64,000 nucleotides of DNA, taken from NCBI RefSeq assembly GCF_014873145.1, contig NZ_JADBEK010000001.1, positions 1,240,001 through 1,304,000 on the forward strand, given 5' to 3'. Position 1 is the stretch's first letter. Each line of letters opens with the position of its first letter. This DNA is from Nonomuraea angiospora (GTDB lineage: Bacteria > Actinomycetota > Actinomycetes > Streptosporangiales > Streptosporangiaceae). Made by a program: the position numbers and the translations under genes. Shown one piece after another: positions 60,162 to 64,000 of this stretch. The notes beneath the pieces were generated by a model. The model searched no databases. It saw only the letters and a program-made list of their open reading frames with translations, and had not been told where the DNA came from.

Positions 60162-60596
60162 CTACGCCTGGATCAGGCCGAGCTGCCGCAGCTGTGAATA
60201 GACGTCCACGACTCCCCAGAGGTCGATGATCTGGCCGTCGGCGAAGCGGGCGATGAAGATCTCGTTGTAGGTGACGGACTTGCCGGTCGGGGGCATGCCC
60301 CGGTATTCACCGGAGTTGGTTCCGGTGACCGTCTGCCGAGCGACGATCTTGTCTCCCTCGGCGAGCAGGTCCTCGACCGTCACGTGAATGTCGGGAAAGG
60401 CGCGCAGCAGGATCTCCCATACGCGCTTCTGCGCCTGCACCGCGGTCACGTCCGCCAGTTCCTTCGTGTGGAAGCGCCCGTCCGGGTGAACGAACTCGTC
60501 GATCGCCTTCGCGATGACCTCCAGATCGCCGCTGTTGATGGCCGCGTGGAAGCGGTGGTACGTCTCCTTGTTCCGTGCTTCCTGGGCTGTTGACAT
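60162..60596 (-). CDS. SnoaL-like ester cyclase family protein
   Basis: A 144-residue NTF2-fold protein: FHAAINSGDLEVIAKAIDEF, FPDIHVTVEDLLAEGDKIVA, RGMPPTGKSVTYNEIFIARF and IDLWGVVDVYSQLRQLGLIQ, a close fit to the SnoaL-like ester cyclase family. It is probably a small-molecule isomerase or binding protein. It stands alone next to the flavoprotein remnant, perhaps its former partner. Confidence 0.87.
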   Translation of the reverse strand: MSTAQEARNKETYHRFHAAINSGDLEVIAKAIDEFVHPDGRFHTKELADVTAVQAQKRVWEILLRAFPDIHVTVEDLLAEGDKIVARQTVTGTNSGEYRGMPPTGKSVTYNEIFIARFADGQIIDLWGVVDVYSQLRQLGLIQA

Positions 60597-60755
60597 GTCG
60601 CCACTCCTTGAGATCGAGACAGGTGCTCACAACGGGACGCGTGGCGGTGAAGCCCGCGCCTCTGCAGGTATCGACCAGACAGCCCCTCGGATTGTCAGGC
60701 CCGCCGCGCGGCCGAGGTGCCATGCCTCTCAATACATAACTGCATAGCGATATTG

Positions 60756-60769
60756 ATCTTAGACAAGAT
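60756..60769. promoter_or_regulatory. ATCTT-AGAC-AAGAT inverted repeat upstream of the membrane protein gene
   Basis: Five-base perfect arms in an AT-rich patch that is unusual for this region, in the spacer between the divergent ester cyclase and membrane protein genes. It may mark a promoter or regulator site; no cognate regulator adjoins. Confidence 0.35.
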
Positions 60770-60825
60770 AACGCGCAGGCCATAGCTTCGGAACCGGTCG
60801 AGAACCGAATGAGGAGGGATGTCGC

Positions 60826-61209
60826 ATGCTCACCATGGCCTCGCAACTGCGGGCCGTCGTCAGCGCCCATGTGGTGGCGATCGTCGGCCAGCCGGTGTTC
60901 GCCGGGGTGTATCTGACCGGTGACTTCGACGGCCTGCGCTGGCACGCGATCGGCGCCGACGTGGTCACGTCCATCGGCTACCTGCAGGTGATCGTGGCGA
61001 TCGTGGTGTGGATCCGGCTGCGTCAGATCTGGCCGTTCCTGGCCACGGCGGCGGTGGTGGCGGCCGAGACCGTGCAGTACTTCGCGGGGCTGGACGGCGC
61101 GCTGTGGTTGCACATCCCGTTGGGCGTGATGACAGTCGTCGGGCTCGTCGTGCTGTTCATCGCCGTCTGGAGCCGGCCCTTGCCGCGGCGGGAGGTCCCT
61201 CATGCGTGA
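60826..61209 (+). CDS. Small four-helix membrane protein
   Basis: A 127-residue hydrophobic protein with about four transmembrane segments (AVVSAHVVAIVGQPVFAGVY, IGYLQVIVAIVVWIRL, FLATAAVVAAETVQYFAG, IPLGVMTVVGLVVLFIAVW) and His residues in or near helices. I do not recognise a named family. GAGGAGGG precedes ATG 60826. It overlaps the multicopper oxidase start by eight bases, so a role in copper or electron delivery is possible but unproven. Confidence 0.7.
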   Translation: MLTMASQLRAVVSAHVVAIVGQPVFAGVYLTGDFDGLRWHAIGADVVTSIGYLQVIVAIVVWIRLRQIWPFLATAAVVAAETVQYFAGLDGALWLHIPLGVMTVVGLVVLFIAVWSRPLPRREVPHA

Positions 61210-62803
61210 GCATGGCGCCCGGGGCCTGACCCGGCGGCGGGTTCTCGGCATCGGCGGGGCGCTCGGGCTGATGGCGGGCACCGGCTTGTCGGCCGCGGCG
61301 GCGCTGGCTCGCCGGCCGTCGATCACCGGTGCCGAGTTGCGCAGCGCCGTACCGCTGCCGCCGCCCTTCCAGGTGCCGCTGCCGATCCCCGCCGTGCTGA
61401 AGCCGGTCAGCGCCTCCGGCGGCGCCGACCGTTACGAGATCACCCAGCGCGAAGCGAGCGCGGAGATCCTGCCCGGTGTCACGACGCCGCTGTGGACGTA
61501 CGGCGGGACCTTCCCGGGGCCGACGATCGAGTCGCGCCGCGGCCGGCCGGTCACCGTGACGCACCGCAACGAGCTGCCCGTCCCGACTGTCGTGCACCTG
61601 CACGGCGGGCGGACCCCCGCGGCCTCCGACGGGTATCCGACCGACCTCGTCCTGCCCGGGGGCCGGCAGCAGCACTCGACGCACATGGGGCACGGGTCCG
61701 AGCACGGCATGCGCGACCCGCGGGCCGTGGTGACCGAGCTGACCAGGGACTACACCTTCCCGCTGGACCAGCGGCCCACGCTGCTGTGGTACCACGACCA
61801 CCGGATGGACTTCACCGCCCCCGCGATCTGGCGGGGCCTGGCCGGGCTGCACCTCGTCCGCGACGACGCCGAGGACGCGCTCGGCCTGCCCGCCGGACCG
61901 CGCGAGCTGCCCCTCATGATCGCCGACCGGGCGTTCGCCGCCGACGGCAGCCTCGCCTACCCCGCCCTGGACCCGACCCTGCGCGTACGGCCCGGCGTCC
62001 GCGAGCCGTACCTCGCCGGGGTCCTCGGCGACGTGATCCTGGTCAACGGCGCCCCGTGGCCCGTGCACGAGGTCGACGCGGCCCGCTACCGGCTGCGCAT
62101 CCTCAACGCCTCCAACGCCCGCCACTACGAGCTCGAAGCGGTCACCGGCGACGGGCGCCGCCTCGACCTCGTCCAGATCGGGGCCGATCAGGGACTGCTC
62201 GCCGCCCCGGTCACCCACCGGCTGCTGCCGATCGCGCCCGCCGAACGCTACGACGTGGTCATCGACTTCTCCGGCGTCCCGACCGGCAGCCTCGTCAGGG
62301 TGCTCAACCGGCTCGGCTCGGGCCGTACCGGCGACGTGATGGCCTTCCGCGTCGCCCGCGCAGCCGCCGACGACAGCCGCATCCCCGCCAGGCTGTCCAC
62401 CGACCTGCCGGAGTGGCGGCGTTCGGACGCGGTCAGGGTGCGCGACTTCTCCTTCCGCGCCGGGCAGATGCACGCGGGCCACGGCTGGCTCATCGGCGGC
62501 CTGCCGTTCGACCCCGCCCGCGCCGATGTCACGACCCGGCTCGGCGACGTCGAGGTCTGGCGGCTCGTCGCCGACGTCCACCATCCCGTCCACCTGCACC
62601 TGGCCGGCTTCCGGGTGCTGTCGCGCAGCGGCAGGGCGCCGCTGGCCCACGACGCGGGACTCAAGGACACCGTCTCGCTCCGGCCCGGGGAAGCCGTGGA
62701 GATCATCACCCGGTTCGACGGCTATCGCGGCCGTTACCTCTTCCACTGCCACAACGCCGAACACGAGGACATGGGGATGATGGCCAACCTTGAGATCATT
62801 TAA
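61202..62803 (+). CDS. Tat-exported multicopper oxidase
   Basis: A 533-residue three-domain cupredoxin oxidase. The N-terminus TRRRVLGIGGALGLMAG is a twin-arginine signal. All four copper-binding segments are present: VVHLHGG, LLWYHDHRMD, HHPVHLHLAGF and FHCHNAEHEDMGMM, with Met as T1 ligand. It resembles the CotA/bilirubin oxidase/phenol oxidase group and would oxidise phenolics or cuprous ions outside the membrane. Its start overlaps the upstream membrane protein gene. Confidence 0.92.
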   Translation: MREHGARGLTRRRVLGIGGALGLMAGTGLSAAAALARRPSITGAELRSAVPLPPPFQVPLPIPAVLKPVSASGGADRYEITQREASAEILPGVTTPLWTYGGTFPGPTIESRRGRPVTVTHRNELPVPTVVHLHGGRTPAASDGYPTDLVLPGGRQQHSTHMGHGSEHGMRDPRAVVTELTRDYTFPLDQRPTLLWYHDHRMDFTAPAIWRGLAGLHLVRDDAEDALGLPAGPRELPLMIADRAFAADGSLAYPALDPTLRVRPGVREPYLAGVLGDVILVNGAPWPVHEVDAARYRLRILNASNARHYELEAVTGDGRRLDLVQIGADQGLLAAPVTHRLLPIAPAERYDVVIDFSGVPTGSLVRVLNRLGSGRTGDVMAFRVARAAADDSRIPARLSTDLPEWRRSDAVRVRDFSFRAGQMHAGHGWLIGGLPFDPARADVTTRLGDVEVWRLVADVHHPVHLHLAGFRVLSRSGRAPLAHDAGLKDTVSLRPGEAVEIITRFDGYRGRYLFHCHNAEHEDMGMMANLEII

Positions 62804-62840
62804 CCGGATTTATCCGCATACGTGCTGAGCTGGGTACTTC

Positions 62841-62867
62841 ACATTAGCTCGTGAACAGAGCTAATGT
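62841..62867. promoter_or_regulatory. Perfect 10-bp-arm operator at the MarR gene
   Basis: ACATTAGCTC (62841-62850) and GAGCTAATGT (62858-62867) are perfectly inverted around seven bases. The site ends eight bases before ATG 62875, consistent with autorepression. Confidence 0.75.
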
Positions 62868-62874
62868 TTTGAGT

Positions 62875-63330
62875 ATGGGCAGCACGGATCTCCCCGACGC
62901 TCTCGCGGGCGTCCTGACCGGCATCCAGCGGCTCCTGCGGCGCAGGCTGCGCCGCGGGCTGACCGGGCCGCGGTTGCGCGGCGCCCAGGTCGAGCTGCTG
63001 CGGCTGGTCTCCGCCAACCCCGGTATCGGCGTCTCGGCGGCGGCCAAGGAGCTTTACCTGGCCGGAAACTCGGTGTCCACGCTGGTCAATCAGCTCACGA
63101 CGGCCGGGTTGCTGCGCCGTGAGACCGGCCACGACGACCGCCGTTCCGCCCGGTTGCTGCCCACCCCCGAGGCCGAGGCGCGGCTGCGCGCCTGGGAGGA
63201 GCGGCGCGCGGCGCTCGTCCGCGAGCAGGTGGAGCGGCTCAGCGAGGAGGACCGGGCCGCGCTGGCCGCCGCGCTCCCGGCGCTGCGCAGGCTCGCCGAG
63301 GGTCTGCACGAGGAGGTGGGTACGGCATGA
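62875..63330 (+). CDS. MarR family transcriptional regulator
   Basis: A 151-residue repressor with winged helix VSAAAKELYLAGNSVSTLVN and wing RRETGHDDRRSARLLPTPEA. ATG 62875 is preferred over GTG 62851, which lies inside the operator palindrome. No Shine-Dalgarno is visible, so the message may be leaderless. The stop overlaps the start of an ABC ATPase gene (ATGA); it likely controls that transporter. Confidence 0.88.
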   Translation: MGSTDLPDALAGVLTGIQRLLRRRLRRGLTGPRLRGAQVELLRLVSANPGIGVSAAAKELYLAGNSVSTLVNQLTTAGLLRRETGHDDRRSARLLPTPEAEARLRAWEERRAALVREQVERLSEEDRAALAAALPALRRLAEGLHEEVGTA

Positions 63331-64000
63331 GGGACGGTACGCCGACGGCGGGTGACGCGGTCACCTGCACCGGCCTGCGCTATTCATTCGGCCAGACCAG
63401 GGCCGTCGACGGGGTCGACCTGACGGTTGCCGCCGGAGAGGTGTTCGGCCTGCTCGGCCCCAACGGGGCGGGCAAGACCACCGCGATCCGGTGCGTGACC
63501 ACGCTGCTGCCCGTCCCGTCCGGGATGGTGCGGGTCTTCGGGCACGACGCGGCCACCGAGAAGATGGCGGTGCGCCGCCTGCTCGGCTACGTGCCGCAGC
63601 AGCTGTCGGCGGACGCGAGCCTCACGGGCCGGGAGAACGTCTCCCTGTTCGCCCGCGTGTTCGACGTCCCCCGCCGCGAGCGCGCGGGCCGGGTCGGCCA
63701 GGCGCTGGAGGCCGTCGGGCTGGCCGACGCCGCCGACCGGATGGCCGGCACCTACTCCGGCGGCATGGTACGCCGCCTCGAACTCGCCCAGGCCCTGGTC
63801 AGCGCGCCCCGCCTGCTCATGCTGGACGAGCCGACGATCGGGCTCGACCCCATCGCCCGCACCGGCGTCTGGGAGCACATCATGGCGGTGCGCGCCGCCA
63901 CCGGGATGACCGTGCTGGTCACCACGCACTACATGGACGAGGCCGAACAGTACTGCGACCGGGTCGCGCTCATGCACAAGGGACGCGTACGAGCCCTCGG
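63327..64000 (+). CDS. DrrA-type ABC transporter ATP-binding protein (3' end outside window)
   Basis: The frame is open from ATG 63327 to the window edge (about 224 residues). Walker A is GPNGAGKTT, the Q-loop region is LLGYVPQQLSADASLTGREN, the signature is YSGGMVRRLELAQAL, Walker B is LLMLDEPTIGLDP and the switch His is in TTHYMDEAEQ. This is the drug-export (DrrA) ATPase class, expected to pair with an ABC-2 permease beyond the edge. It is translationally coupled to the MarR gene. Confidence 0.9.
   Translation, partial: MRDGTPTAGDAVTCTGLRYSFGQTRAVDGVDLTVAAGEVFGLLGPNGAGKTTAIRCVTTLLPVPSGMVRVFGHDAATEKMAVRRLLGYVPQQLSADASLTGRENVSLFARVFDVPRRERAGRVGQALEAVGLADAADRMAGTYSGGMVRRLELAQALVSAPRLLMLDEPTIGLDPIARTGVWEHIMAVRAATGMTVLVTTHYMDEAEQYCDRVALMHKGRVRAL

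Overview
This window is high-GC, densely packed chromosomal DNA from an actinomycete. Streptomyces- or Streptosporangium/Nonomuraea-type families recur: an SCO6745-family protein, a CU044_5270-family remnant, SigJ/ECF41 sigma factors, a membrane-anchored NB-ARC/WD40 protein, a DesK-like two-component pair and DrrA-type ABC genes. GTG starts and ATGA/GTGA stop-start overlaps are frequent. The genus is an inference. No rRNA, tRNA, CRISPR array, intact insertion sequence or large biosynthetic cluster is visible. Most of the window is accessory, built from small regulator-plus-effector modules.

Layout. 1-3.6 kb: tail of an ABC permease, a class C beta-lactamase-like hydrolase, a MerR regulator and a frameshifted CU044_5270 remnant. 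4.2-10.9 kb: a resistance-like block holding a TetR regulator, a Vat/CatB-type acetyltransferase, an erythromycin-esterase-family protein, a group A flavin monooxygenase, and a second TetR facing a 14-helix MFS exporter across a three-half-site operator. 11-18.5 kb (minus strand): a STAND NTPase with about 16 WD repeats, a membrane protein whose reading frame runs upstream of any ordinary start codon, an EamA transporter and a winged-helix regulator. 18.5-22.4 kb: an alpha/beta hydrolase, two broken genes that converge, and a riboflavin synthase-DHBP synthase fusion behind a divergent FMN-riboswitch-like leader. 22.4-29.3 kb: TetR/CMD pair, SDR, MFS, a MerR-PP2C fusion, an aldo/keto reductase and an MmyB-type XRE regulator. 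29.3-30.05 kb is a patch of gene remnants.

30.2-33.1 kb: a three-gene signalling operon in which a histidine-kinase-like protein without its catalytic histidine, and with 14-residue tandem repeats, precedes a normal DesK-like kinase and its NarL-type regulator. 34.6-39.3 kb (minus): SGNH lipoprotein, acyltransferase-3, GerMN-like lipoprotein, OmpR regulator and HAMP kinase, which looks like an envelope-modification operon with its own two-component system. 39.4-49.05 kb holds two ECF41/SigJ sigma factors with typical partners (WrbA flavoprotein, SnoaL-like protein, NDH-2-like oxidoreductase, AhpD/CMD protein). ECF41-like promoters can be read upstream of three of these genes. In between lie a class A PBP and a MerR-peroxiredoxin fusion with a strong internal start.

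49-60.2 kb: divergent MDR reductase/MarR pair, an integrase scar, an ECF sigma with a candidate membrane anti-sigma factor, an SCO6745 protein, a RibD-type reductase, a saccharopine-dehydrogenase-like reductase with AraC, a second 14-helix MFS, a methyltransferase facing an XRE-cupin regulator, and a decayed flavoprotein. 60.2-64 kb: an ester cyclase, a four-helix membrane protein overlapping a Tat-exported multicopper oxidase, and a MarR regulator coupled to a DrrA-type ABC ATPase that runs off the window.

Most regulators sit beside perfect or near-perfect inverted repeats, which are listed as candidate operators.
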